Assembly: GCA_027919835.1 (NCBI GenBank)
Contig: JANVFP010000038.1
Span: 404,521 to 468,520 of the forward strand
DNA: 64,000 nt
Source: Lentinula raphanica
Lineage: Eukaryota; Basidiomycota; Agaricomycetes; Agaricales; Omphalotaceae
Reading direction: 5' to 3'
The notes beneath the pieces were generated by a model, which was not told the origin of the DNA, searched no databases, and worked only from the letters and a program-made list of their open reading frames with translations. Positions within the stretch are counted from its first letter, which is position 1; each line of letters begins with the position of its first letter. Both the position numbers and the translations under genes were made by a program. Of this stretch, positions 37,001-48,569 are shown piece after piece.

Positions 37001-37227
37001 GCAGGAGATGGTTGTCTGTCTGCTCTACCTATGACTGTCTCTAAACTTGATGAGGTATCGACGAAAATTTCGGCTGCGTCCGGCGGTGTACAAGTTGGGG
37101 CAGTCAAAGAAGCGTCAGGCAATGGATCCTTCAGCATGTTTTTGTCTTCTTCGGTGGGTGGTATCCTAGCGCTGGTTTCTTCTTCGGCGGAGCGTACGTT
37201 ATTCATCACATTCACTGATGCGTCCAT
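34028..37227 (-). CDS. Spt5-like protein (acidic N-terminus, NGN-like region, KOW motifs)
   Basis: The start at 37227 begins an acidic, Ser-rich N-terminus (DSDADAYESEDEESGESLD). A region resembling the NGN domain of Spt5 follows (WDVVRYLLTAKDLRSELRAV, then AAVIYLEARFLRN). Two clear KOW-type blocks come next: FLPGDRVVSISHGLGRAVSG with FTPGDYVKVLQGPKTGSTWL, and WIGARVKIVKGPWKGYRGVV. The C-terminal exon (34840-34028) holds a Pro-rich linker and a further conserved part. Spt5 partners Spt4 and RNA polymerase II during elongation; KOW blocks contact nucleic acid or polymerase. This copy is divergent and shorter than cellular Spt5, and lies between putative transposon ends, so it is probably an element-borne relative rather than the housekeeping gene. 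At least five introns; not all borders resolved. Confidence 0.68.
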
Positions 37228-38355
37228 CTTCGACAGCAATCTTAATCAAATCTAGTCAATATCGATCAGATACCTACCGAAGGTGAAAACCGTTAGTTAG
37301 CAAGCCTCGATACCGCCTTCTCTCATTGATATGAGCACTTCAACCCTTCGTCGTCTTCAAGTCATTCGGGACGGAAGTTCAGACCAATAGTATGAGCCTT
37401 CTCACCTCACGTTGATAGCATGCATACAATCGACTACTCAACGATGACACTCAAAGAGGACACTCAACGATGATATGCAGTGAGGATACCAGCGATAGTG
37501 ACGGTCTTAGAAAGAAGAAAATGAACAGTTCCCACGGTCTGAGTGGCAACGTGAACCTGCGGGTCAGAACGAAAACGACTGAAAAAGGAAGGCTGACTCA
37601 CAGATAGTGTGATCTGTGAGTCAGCCTTCCTTTTTCAGTCGTTTTCGTTCTGACCCGCAGGTTCACGTTGCCACTCAGACCGTGGGAACTGTTCATTTTC
37701 TTCTTTCTAAGACCGTCACTATCGCTGCAGGCAGCAGTATCCTCACTGCATCATTATCGCTGACGGTCCTTACTCTTCGTTTTCGAGAGTGCTGAGATCT
37801 CTATCGACATGAATCTGGCGCTTCAGGATGCCGTTCGATTTTCTAGCTTCGAAATATAGTACAGAAGTCGAAGTGAGTGATGTGAACCACTGCATACGCT
37901 CAGTTTCTCAACGCTTTCGAACCTCAGTTTCGTGCTGCCCACTCACCCCATTCATTTTATGGATCTATCTACGAACAAACAACGAGCGCGCTTCGGACGA
38001 CTTTTCGTGCTGCCTAATCTCACTTCAAAATATTCCAATTCAAAGTGGTTTGAAATTTGACTGTTGACCCAACCGCTAGCATCCTCCAATGGCTCAATAG
38101 CAAATCAGACATTAGCGGGATTTTGTTGTCCTACCCTGACAAGTAAACCTGCCTGGCGGGAACAGGCGGAAACCACGTAGCCACCCCCTCATCTTGAAAT
38201 CTCAAGATTGTGCATGACCGACCGTCCGGATTTGCAAGGTCCGCCATTCGTTCAACTCCCAAAGGTGAGTTTTACAAGGTTCTTTTTACGGTATAATCGT
38301 TGACCTGACAAGTATAAAAGCTATCGTCCATCCTTGCTTTTTCAAGACGCCCATC
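37228..38355. promoter_or_regulatory. Divergent intergenic region
   Basis: Apart from the palindrome, this 1.1 kb holds the 5' flanks of two divergent genes. GACACTCAACGATGA-like units repeat at about 37444-37476. A TATAAAAG-type sequence lies at 38313-38320, about 40 bp before the ATG at 38356. No gene is supported between. Confidence 0.4.
37490..37727. repeat. 116-bp perfect palindrome with 6-nt loop
   Basis: The left arm 37490-37605 and the right arm 37612-37727 are exact reverse complements; the loop is AGTGTG. The symmetry goes on outward imperfectly: 37475-37489 matches 37737-37751 after a 9-base insertion on the right. It lies between the divergent Spt5-like gene and the gene at 38356. 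Transcribed, it would fold into a long double-stranded hairpin. It may be a foldback element, or an assembly artefact. Confidence 0.9.
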
Positions 38356-39675
38356 ATGCCTAAGGCTCCCCCTCCTCCCAAATCACCGACAAAAAAATCC
38401 GTCATCATCGATTATACTGCCCATATTTCCGCCCGATTGAGAGCAATCCGTGCTTCCTTGTCACTGCCTACTACATTCCCTCGACCTTCGGTTGGACCGA
38501 ACGAGGTAATTGCGGGCATACGTATGTACCACGGTGTAACTCACAACGTTGATGGGCCGTTACACACACGCTTTGATCAACTCGGTCGACTCTTCTACGT
38601 AGTAAGTGATATTTTTCTCTCGACATCTATACCTATCTCTTACACATAGCCTAGGTCTGCAATAAAAAATCTGCCGCACCTTCGATTAGAATTATTTGGG
38701 AAGATGTTCCTGTCCCCCGAGCAGCGCTAGAGGCCGACACAGAGTTGATTCGATTGCTCGAACTACGTTCGGCTGTACAAGGCAATGGGGGAAGCAGCCA
38801 GTCTGCAGCCCCTTCCCCTTCTGGTTGTTCAACCTCGGCTCCCACTCCCTCTGGTTCCTCCACTTCCCGTTCGTTCGCTTCTCGTTACTCCGCTTCTCGT
38901 TCCTCCGCTTCTCGTTCCTCCGTTTCTCGTTCCTCCAACACGGGCTCATCTCCGTTGCCTCCCGAACCTGCAGAGAGGGTTTCTGCTGCGGGACCATCGA
39001 CTAGACAAGCTATCTCACTTCGCCTCACAGAACTTATGTCGGCACCTGCGGCGCTCGGTGTCGATGCACCTTCAACTCTTCCTGCGCAATCTGATGACGA
39101 AGTAGAATTCGTCGGTTTCGTTCACCCGAACGGAGATGTTCTACCTCAGCGCCCTGCTCGTAGGCTTGCTGATGACGAAGTGGAATTCGTCGGTTTCGCT
39201 CACCCAAACGGGGATGTTCTACCTGAGCGCCCTGCTCGTAGGCTTGCTGGAAAACTCAAGGACGCTGTACAGGGATCCACAGGCGGTGCTGGCCTTGCTA
39301 AGGACAGTGGACCTACACCTCCGAAATCCATCATGATTACGATCATAGCATGGGCAGCAGTGAGTCCATATCCATCTTGTTTCATTAGCAGACACTAACT
39401 CGATTATTGGCCAGAACTCCTACGAACATACAACCGTCAAACTCTCTGTAGAAAGCGGCCATTTGATCACTCTCAATTCGGTCACTGAGGCACTTCGGAC
39501 CCTTCAACTGAGCAAGATTTCCGATCTTGATCGCTATATCCCTGGAAAAGGTTGGGCACGTATCCTCATGAATACGCCCTTCAGAGTAAGAGATGGCGAT
39601 ATCGTTTCTTTGAAACCATCGGCATTGAAGGTCATTCAGAACTTTGAAATTCACGCACCTCATTTCTCTCCTTAG
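38356..39675 (+). CDS. Unknown protein with a 26-residue tandem repeat
   Basis: Three exons (38356-38601, 38655-39359, 39415-39675) join in frame to 403 residues. The N-terminus is Pro/Lys-rich. The centre is a Ser-rich low-complexity stretch with repeated RSSASRSS-like units. Then comes a 78-bp tandem duplication (39094-39171 and 39172-39249) encoding DDEVEFVGF-HPNGDVLP-RPARRLA twice. The DDEVEFVGF core looks like a short acidic interaction motif; DxEVxxI/VGF is reminiscent of SUMO-interacting motifs, but that is speculation. The C-terminal exon is ordered and hydrophobic. I do not recognise the family. It lies inside the putative element, divergent from the Spt5-like gene. Confidence 0.62.
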
Positions 39676-40110
39676 GTTTTGCCTGCTTTCTATACTACTT
39701 TTCGCAAACTCTACAAATACCCCAATACCCCTTGCTTATGACTTGTGCCTACTTCGTTCATATCAGCAATCCTTGCAACACACGCTCATTCATGCTCCCT
39801 TGTTACTATTTTACATGTTCTTGTAATATTGTTGGCTATTCTTTCTCTCTGCAGAACACACGCTCTTTACACACTCGGTTTCGTCTGTGGAACATTTTTG
39901 CCTACTTTCTATAGTACTTTTTACACAAATACCCCAATACCCCGATGATATGTGCATATTTTGTTTATCAGCAATCCTTGCAACACACGCTCATTCACAC
40001 TCCCTCATTTTTATCTTACAAGTTCTTCTTCTACTACGGTCGGCTATTCTTTCCTCTGCAGAACACCCGCTGTATCACACACTCGTTTTTGTCTGTGGAA
40101 TATTTGTTCC
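39676..40110 (+). repeat. Tandem duplication of a 219-bp unit
   Basis: The stretch starting TTTTGCCTGCTTTCTATACT at 39676 is repeated from 39895 with scattered changes. Shared internal words are CCCCAATACCCC, CAGCAATCCTTGCAACACAC and TCTGCAGAACAC. Open frames in it mirror each other and are not believable genes. The rest, to 40573, is the promoter side of the KDZ gene. Confidence 0.75.
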
Positions 40111-40573
40111 CGAATATTTTCAACAATATACTAAGTATATGATATTAACCAGTGATATGTAGGGATCACAGATTCACAACCCTATAAATCCTCATATCTG
40201 AAACATAATGAATGTGTTCAGGCTGCAAAAACTTTCCTTTGAATTGCGAAAAAAAGAAGAAAAAAGACCAATATCCTGTGGTACGAGTAACGAAAGGGTA
40301 CGAATCACAATTCGTTACAGACAAAGTGATTCGGATCTTCTTGTCCGCAATGACATTAAACTACGCGGAAACTAGGGTCAAAGCTGAATCAACCCAACCT
40401 CAGATAGCTCAGATCTAGCTAGTGAGCAGACGAACGAACCAGGGCGAATCCCAAATGAACCAACTCGCCAGTCCGTGGACTTGAAACTCCCAACCTTCGC
40501 TTGGTGATTTTTCTTACCTTGTCCTTCTTACCCATACACGTCGTTGCCCATCTCGTTGCCCTTCATCTGCTTC

Positions 40574-43500
40574 ATGCCAAGAAAAAAGAAGACTGCCGTT
40601 CTCGATGAGTCTGAACTCGTCATGGAATACTCTCCGAATCGACAAATATTCATCTCCGACACCGACACTAAAGGTCTACATGAAAGTGTTTACATGTCTT
40701 CTCATGCCTCTCATGCGGCAAGCACCTCGATGGCTCCTCCCTCCTTCATTCCCAACGAGCTGAGGAATGAATCACAGTCAGTCTCACTGGATGCAACCTC
40801 CTCTGTTTCCAACTTTGTTGAGGACACCGAGAAGACCCGGACTCAGGTATGCAGAATGTGTTTCTTACAGTCACTGCTCTCATTATAACTGTTCTGTAGC
40901 GCGCGCGACTCTTAGCTGAGTACAGTGAAAATTTTGCACTGGTAGCCCGGTTGTTGATGGCCAAAGAAGCAGACCATCGTATAGGCTCTGTTTGCGAGTG
41001 TAACGAAGCTCCTCGCGAGGTTCGTTGCTTCAGCTGTATGCAACGTGCACCGCTTTGTCGTCGTTGTTGGGTACAAGCACATGTCTATCAACCGTTGCAC
41101 TGGGCCCATGTCTGGAGTGAACGTCGAGGTTATTTTACCTGCCAGGATATCTCCACCGTTTTTCCAGAGGGTTCTGGTATCTCGCTAGGCCATAGTGGAG
41201 ACCGCTGCCCTCGAGCATCTGAACCTGTTCTCATGACTATTGCAGATGTGAATGGGATCCACGCAACAAAAGTCTGGTTCTGCCAATGTGCTGACTACAG
41301 CAGATGGCGACAGCTATTCGATATAGACATATTTCCGGCCACCGTCGCACAACCCCAGACGGGCTTCACCTTCGAACTCCTCCGGCATTGGACTATTCTC
41401 AATTTACAGTCGAAGATTACAGCGCATCATTATGTAGCAGCACTTCATCGTCAAACGGACAACGTGTTTACAGGCAATGTACCTGTGAGTCTATTACCTT
41501 CGAACTGTTAAACCACTTCCGGTTCATAACTCGAATTTGGCCTCTGTTCTTAGCTGAAAAACGAAGTGGAGTTTTCTACGGTAAAGGCATGAAGGAGGCC
41601 TTTCCGCTTCGCCCACCAAACGATCTAAGGACTGGTTGTTTCATTTGTCCGGAGGCTCAGGTCAATGTGGAAGATAGATGCGACAGAACGCCTGAAATTC
41701 TTCGGTAAGACCTCATTGCTCAGTATTTGTTACGCAAACCGAACCTCACACTACTATCATCGAAAGGCATACACAATCTCAGCGATGGGTTGTAGACGGC
41801 AACATGAAGACCGGAAATTTTGTCAAGAATAGTGACCCCGATGATGCCTCCCTTTTCGCAGGCAGGGCTTACATGCCTTTGGAGCAGCAGTTCGAACATT
41901 ATCAACAGACTGTTCCTCAGTCACAGAAAGAGGTAACGTTTGTGCGTTTTCTTTGTGGTTCCGATTCGGCGGTTAACAACATCTAGTAGAAAACAACATG
42001 CAACCATCTCAAAGTTGCCAATGGTGCCAATACTGCGAAGTATAAACAACAATGAATCAGCGGCAATCTCCATATTCAATGTGACCACGGAGTGGTCTTA
42101 TCAAGTGTTGACATTATGCTGGGCGAACGGTATGTCTGTCATAGTAATTCTGGTGAACTGTAATTGATAGGATGCAGGTTCGCACTTTATGACTATGCGT
42201 TGAATTTAGCTCTCGAAGCGCGCCCATTTCCTTCTGGCAAACGACCCGACCTAGTCATCAGCTACGACAACAACTGTGGTGCGGTCGCTAACGTTCATTC
42301 TCGATGGCAAAAATACTTTCCGCAGAACTCCGATATCATCAATGGTGCTCGTTTCACGATTCCTGCTTGCCACGTCCACAATCACGTCGAAGGATGTGAT
42401 TATTTGTATTGCTACCAGTACAAACCCAGCACAGGCCACTTTCATGGTGAGACTGTGGAGGCCACTTGGTCCATTTTCAATTCTCTCTCAGGGGCAGTTC
42501 TTCAAATGGGACCGGGTCATCGAATCGACACCCTGATCATTCATTATAGCGATTGGAACTGGAGGAAGGCTGTAAGCGCATGTACGATCTCATTCTCTGC
42601 AATCCATACGCGTACTGTTCCTAATACTTCCTGCAGCACGGCAGCTTCTACACGACCTCGAGGAAGCCAAAATACAGTATATTTCGAAGCGCGACCATTA
42701 CGCTGGACTTTGCGATCTATTTGAATCAAGGGTTTTGGAATGGAATACCTGGGATCGTTCACCGAAGATTGATCCCAAGAAGAAGAAAACCGTCACTAGT
42801 GTATATTCTCATAACAACGAGAAAGGTGTGTAGGCTGAGAGTCGTTACGTTGACCTCTATGAGTTCTCAAATTCAACTTAGCACCGACCATGAAGAGCCT
42901 AGTGGAGAGTCTCGTGTCAGCAGAGGAGTTGGTTGTGGTCTCAACCGGTGCCGTGAAAGCAGGATCCGTGGCAAGTTGGCTGATGGAAGGATTGGCCATT
43001 GTTCAGTTGCAGTACATAGTCATAGCTTAATTGCTAAATTGCCCAAGAACTAACGGTATTTCAGGTCACGAATTCAGCGCATTGCACGGACATGTCCAGA
43101 GAACCCAACAAAGGAACTCAGGGCACGTCGCACGAAGCTCGCCAACCGGATATCAAAATGGCGCCAAATCCAACATCAATACATGCCATCCATAGCACCT
43201 GGCCAAGCACTCGAAGACGCCGAAAATGAATCCCTCCTCTTGCCTTCCGATTTCACCGCTCGCGAACGACTCCAGCATGGCTTAGTGGGCCTGGCTAGTA
43301 AACAAGTGCAGACTCTCGAGATCGCGCTTGGGGAGCTCATACATTCGCTTCAGACAACCGTGAAGACATTATCTGCTGCTTATGAGCGTAAACACAAACA
43401 TGCGAGTGGTCAAGATGCCAATACCCGCGCTAATGGCGAGCTCCGAACTATTGAAACTAAGCGCAACAACCTCATATCCAACTACAATATGTTTCGGCAA

Positions 43501-44724
43501 AATCTTCACGCGTTGGACAGTTTGGACGATATAAAGTGGCCTTCTTTAAGTGTTCAAGATACATTCCGAAAACCGACAGAAACACGACGTGCGCCTGGTG
43601 ACTCACGAAAGAGAGATGGTGCTCTGTGGCAGTTGTCAAGTGCCGGTCGCAGCACTGTGCAGTCGGAGTTTGCAGGTGATTTAATATTTGGGAACAGGGA
43701 GACAGACGTTGCAGATGGGTCTATCGGAGTTGAGGAACCTGTCTTCGACACAGACAATATCAGCTATATCGGTAAGAGAGCATAACAGTCAAGCATGTCT
43801 TTTGGCTGATTGAATCTTCATCAGGAACACAAATGTCATCGCGTCGAGGTACATGTGCATGAGCACTGCTTATTCCACACCCAATTGACTCACCAAACAC
43901 TTAAACAGGAACAAAAACATCAACGCGTCACAGTAAACATTTTCCGTTCATGGCTTACTCTTTGTCTGCTGACTTTTGTGTTAGCACATGTCTCTTCACA
44001 GCCGAAGTCTGAACAATCACTAGGCAAAGAAAGAATGGACACCAACACCCTTACAGATGATAACGTCTCATCTGAAAGGAAGGATGGCTGGATTTGGCAT
44101 ACCAGTTCATTGAAGCATATGAGTGCTTCAGAGTTGGAAAAATGGGAAGATAAAAGTACGTTTTGCAGTTTTGATCTGAACTTACAAGTGATGTGACCTC
44201 TACTTAGATGATAGTGTCCAGTGGTTTCGAGCTGAGGCGGATATGGAGCGGTGGCAAGAGCAGCTCGAAATCAAGCATGCGGAGTTTCTTTGGCTTATAG
44301 CAAGCTTCACTACGCATCGTAATGCTTGGGAATCACTTGCAAAGAGTTACTCTGATTCACCTGGCCATCTCGCGTATGCACGGGAACATCAAGATATGTT
44401 CGACAGTCTCCGTGTAGATGCTGAGGAAAAGTATCGACAATGCGCGTTACCCTTTTTTCGACACCGCGAATCAGGCGAATCACTTGAAAACCGAATCATG
44501 TTGTGGCGAAGGGAGGAGGAAAAGCTGTTTAAGTGGGATAGGTATGTGTTGTTCTATCTTGGACACTATCTCTGTTCATAGCCGTCTTCAGATGGTCAGC
44601 ACGTCCACCTTTTCATGACCCAACTATCTTTAAACACGGTGGTGATATGCGTGAGCCAGATGATCTAGGCGGAATCGAATGCGATGAGCTAGCAGGCGTC
44701 AAACGCAAGTTCGATGAAATTTAA
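40574..44724 (+). pseudogene. KDZ (Kyakuja-Dileera-Zisupton) transposase with CxC cysteine cluster; apparent nonsense codon
   Basis: Start MPRKKKT at 40574; first intron 40847-40899. The next exon has the cysteine cluster typical of these transposases (CECNEAPREVRCFSCMQRAPLCRRCW with downstream His). The catalytic core shows VVDGNMKTGNF, then VISYDNNCGA, then PACHVHNHVEGCDYLY and HGETVEATWS, matching the conserved Asp, Asp, Cys/His and Glu positions of the KDZ family. The C-terminal part has the usual helical block (WFRAEADMERWQEQLEIKHAEFLWLI) and ends at TAA 44722-44724. In the only frame that links KYKQQ to the conserved IQCDHGVV, a TGA occurs at 42053-42055 and I see no intron able to remove it. 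Splicing at 43780-44010 is also unresolved. So the copy may be inactive unless edited or mis-sequenced. Confidence 0.82.
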
Positions 44725-44739
44725 ATAAGGTGAGCGGGA

Positions 44740-45223
44740 CTTGCTCTAAACATCATATTCATCTAAACAACATTGATCATATAAATAGCATGCTCAATTA
44801 AACAGTACAGTGGTCTAAACAGTACGCTGATTTAAACACTGCTCATATCTAAACGTCACACTCACCTCTTCACAGCACAATCATCTTCAAACAGTACGCT
44901 CATCTAAACAGTACCTTCATCTAAACAGTATGCTCATCTTTGAATTGTCACACTCACCTCTAAACAGCACGATCATCTTCAAACAGTACGCGCACTTAAA
45001 CATACGCTCATCTAAACGGTACCTTCATCTAAACAGTGAGCTCATCTAAGTCATTCATTCATCTAAACAGGATTTTATTTAAACAGAGGATTGTTTGATC
45101 CTGGTAGGTCTTTTCAGATCATCTCAGAGTGTAGCTAACTTTTAAACAGGATGTGTTCATTTAAACATGACATGGTCGGGTAGTACTAGGTAGCATACTG
45201 TAGTATAGCTAGAGAATACACTC
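44740..45223 (-). repeat. Right subterminal array of CTAAACAGTA-type units
   Basis: Units such as CATCTAAACAGTACGCT and TCATCTAAACAGTACCTT repeat many times between 44758 and 45080. On the opposite strand they read as GTTTAGATGAG, so they mirror the GTTTA array of the left end. Confidence 0.7.
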
Positions 45224-45270
45224 ATTTAAACATGTTTAATTATGTGGTGGGGTTAGCCACCCTTGTTTAA
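45224..45270 (-). repeat. Inner inverted repeat, right copy
   Basis: ATTTAAACATGTTTAAT followed by GTGGTGGGGTTAGCCACCC and CTTGTTTAA is the reverse-complement partner of 30123-30170. Both keep the TTTAAACATGTTTAA palindrome and a GC-rich hairpin beside it. Confidence 0.65.
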
Positions 45271-45373
45271 GTGAGACTCCGACGGTTACAGCATTGGAAT
45301 GCACGAAGAAAGAGTGTAGTAGTACGAAAATCTTGTTCAATTGATATAGTAATGCATCAATTACATACACAGG

Positions 45374-45438
45374 CGGGTACCTTTTTTTTTCGAAGCACAA
45401 AAAGTGCGCTTGACATGATTTATGGTAGGCGCTGTAAG
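45374..45438 (-). repeat. Outer inverted repeat, right copy
   Basis: Reverse-complement partner of 26578-26641. It runs from CGGGTACC through a poly-T tract to GGCGCTGTAAG. It lies 103 bp outside the inner repeat. Confidence 0.7.
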
Positions 45439-48400
45439 TCCCGACTGCCTTCAAGTCTTCTCCTCATTTTTCAACTTCGCAAATCACGATGGTCTTCCTC
45501 GTATATGGATTGGTGGACTAGGTCGCTTTAGCTGTCAGATGTTTCGTGGAATCTTTGTCATTTGGAAATTTTGGTACGCTTGGCTTGACTCTTGGAGCCT
45601 TCAGATCTTCGGACAAGGCGTTCTATTAATGGTGCTGGTGCTGGTTCCAGGAAAAAACGGAGTATGTACCCGTGGTTGAATAATGGTTGAAGGCGATGTA
45701 CGGTTCCGTCTAATACCGAATCCTCGAAGGTGGACAACTTGAAGGGAGGAGAGCCCCGTAGTAGAGATGGATAAGGCTGTGTAATTACTATAAGATGGTG
45801 CTGGCCTGTGCTTATCCTCACTCTCCTGTGGCACTCTCGCAAATCGGATGTCACATCACTCGTTCCACCTCTCATATCCCCTGTTAGGGTGCTCGTTGCT
45901 CTAACCCTCGACGGCACCACAGACGGAGGCTACGAGCAATTCGTCCCAACGAACGTCGTAGACAGCTGCTAAGCAGGGATGTTCTACACCGAACGTTTGG
46001 ACTGAGAAGGATTGTTGATACTTGTAGTTGTTACACTTGTTGATACACCAGTTTAGAGAGAGGAGAAAGAGCCAAATACCATTGAGAAACCTATGAGAAT
46101 AACCGATCTGGGGATCGGGTACAAAGTACATACTGCTTATATAGGATTTAGGTATGTACTGATATATAAGGAAGTTGTATATAAAAGAATGTCGGCTTGA
46201 GGACGTGTCACCACAATAGTAATTGTGATGACACGTCCCAGTGCCGGGACGCGCAAATACGTCGTCGCTATGTGCCGACGATGCAAGTTGACTTGAAATG
46301 ACTCGGATCGACGTAGGTACGCGTCGATCCGGCCGTTTACAAGCGTGGTAAGGCAAACAGAAAAATAATAACAAATGATCATGAGGCCCTAGACAAGGAG
46401 TCGTCTTGACTCGCTTTGACTCGTCTGGGGTCGAGCAATAACACATGTACTAACCAAAAGAAGAGGCCTGCGGGATGCGTATGGGATCCAAACGGAACGA
46501 GGGACAGTCGAATGAACTGTGGGGAGGTAATCGTAGGGTGCCGGAGGAACCTGCAAGTTCGGCGACGTGGATACGCGTAAGGGTTCCCGGAATGCTAGAA
46601 CATCGATGTTAGGGCAATTTGATGAGGAGAAGGCCGACGGTACGCGTGTCCAGCTGAAAGGGATGTATCTGAGTTAAATTAGGAAGGAAGGACACATGTA
46701 CGAGCCGGATATGTTGAGAGTGGGGGTTGTAAAGAGTTATCCACACGGTACAAGGCGCTAGGATGATTATCGTCATCCCAGATGACCAAACGAAGTGGAA
46801 AAGGTCCGGCGATGACGAAAATGAGGCATTGAAGGGAGAAACGGAGAAACGGGGAGGCGTCGATGAGTTTGACATGGCGGAACCAAAGGTTTGACACAGG
46901 AAGGGGTTGCCGGTGCATGTATCGTCATCGGGGACGACTAAGCGAATCATGGAGAATCCAGGGATGACGAAAACGAGCCGAACGAAGGAAAAACGGAGAA
47001 TTGAGGAGGCGAGGGCGATGTTGACAAGGCGGGACCGAAGGGGTAACTGAAGAGGCGGGACCGAGGGTTGTTGAAGGCTAGAGATCCGGATTGATCACGA
47101 GGGTGTCAGGAATCGTCGACGCGAGTCGACGACGTCCCTATCCTAACGATGGCTCTTCGTTAGTCTAGATGTAATCTGTTCGATGAACGGATTACGCATG
47201 GATAATTGTAGTGGCTGGCAGACCGTGTCCTCGCGGTCTCCAGCCCTCTAAGGTCGTCCCTCGTCGCCTACGTTATCCCTCCATCGCTTCCTATGGTCGT
47301 TGAGGTCGTTCCCGCAGTCCTGAGGTGTTGAGAAGGAGTGGTGGTGGTCGATGAGACGAAGAGCGAGGAAGAAGAGGAACTGTGGGAAAAAGATAAAAGC
47401 GGCGCTTCTGCATTGAGATGCCGAGACGCCGAATAAGCGCCAGCTCGGCGTAGGCTCGGCCAACGATAAAAGGGGCTTGTAGGAATCGTTTAGGCCCAAA
47501 TAATTGATGGAAAAATAAGGAAAAATACCAGAAAAATAGGGAAAATGTAGGAATATTGAGGAGATGCTTGAGGAAATTTGTGGGGATCTAGGAGCACATG
47601 TTATGCTTCATAACATCCCCCTCGCTTTGACTGTTGACACCGTGCACTCTTATATACGTGCATTCGTGCACGATGATGCCTTTACGCGTCCTCTGTGGCG
47701 ATATCGTGCACGCCAGATTCAGGTGAAGGGAGTACGTTCTGTTGAAGCTCCTTGACTCTCGCCTCCGCACGTCCATGTCCACGTCCTTCACCTTCACTTC
47801 TAGTCAATGATAATCTTGTTTTCTCGTTGTCGATTATGCAGTTCGAACACCAAACCGAACTCCCTTCATCAATCGTCACTTGTACCGACTTTTGCCAACA
47901 GTATTGGGAGCCATTCCATTTGCAAGGTTCTCACAAGATTATTGACATGGTTGAGGGTATACATAGGTATGCATCCGTTGTACACTGGTGACACCACTGT
48001 ATCTCTGATCGCAAACCTTCTATATTCCTTCACCGCAGATGATTTTAAGCATCAAGTTCCGCCGCCACCTTCTCTCTCTGGTCGTTTACATCTTACGAGT
48101 CTCATAAGGATCTCAAGAGCTGTTGCCTCTATCAACTCTTTGCAAGCAAGAAACGAGAACACAAAGGCCGCATCTTGCCCGCCTCCGAATTCCTCTCGGA
48201 TTGGCATTGAGTGCGCTGAGTAGGAGCAAGAGCAGCAGATGACAGGATAGGTAACGCAAGTAACGGGCCACAAAACAGCAGCGAAGATTGGTCCTAGAGG
48301 AGGCAAAAGAGTATAACTGCATCTACGGAAGGTCAGCAGGCTCTGCTCTCCTCTGCCTTGTTATATTGGTTGAATTTCTCATAACTTGTTATACAGACAT

Positions 48401-48560
48401 TGTGTATGAGCGGCTGGCCCCATCAATGCCAAGTATGTATGTCGATGGTTGATCTGCTACATGGCACATTCCTTCCAACCATTCATCATTTGTGATCCAT
48501 CCTGACCCGCCGTGGTTCCAGGTCTGAAGTTGTATCTACATGCAATTGTTTCCATGGTCT
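45439..48560. other. Hairpin-rich intergenic stretch, no gene supported
   Basis: Short open frames here show no domain. Notable are a 17-bp hairpin with one mismatch at 46201-46238 (GGACGTGTCA...TGACACGTCC), a 9-bp hairpin GGATCGACG/CGTCGATCC at about 46304-46329, and TCGTCGAC-GCGA-GTCGACGA at about 47115-47134. Two diverged copies of a roughly 190-bp unit begin near 46776 and 46960. Confidence 0.5.
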
Positions 48561-48569
48561 TCGACTTGT

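Larger units (their letters stand above)
26578..45438. mobile_element. Candidate large composite or nested KDZ-type DNA transposon
   Basis: Two nested inverted-repeat pairs (26578-26641 with 45374-45438; 30123-30170 with 45224-45270) surround a KDZ transposase gene and several other genes. Subterminal GTTTA-rich arrays at 30123-30720 and 44740-45270 are in opposite orientation, as expected of the two ends of one element. The inner unit (30123-45270, 15.1 kb) would carry three cargo genes plus the transposase. The outer pair adds the AT-hook gene and the Tc1/mariner-type gene. Which pair marks the real ends, and whether the Tc1-type gene is a later insertion, cannot be settled here. No target-site duplication was found. 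Confidence 0.5.

Noticed and set aside
39644..40162. Several 60-90 codon frames
   Set aside because: They come from the 219-bp tandem duplication and mirror each other.
30123..45270. CRISPR-like reading of the regular short repeats
   Set aside because: The units vary in length and sequence, have no unique spacers, and the genome is fungal.
26578..45438. Target-site duplication at the inverted repeats
   Set aside because: I compared flanks at both pairs (e.g. ATTTGTG against TCCCGAC) and found no convincing match.
45558..46446. Minus-strand frames of 120 and 181 codons
   Set aside because: No domain, no splice pattern, and they cross the hairpins.
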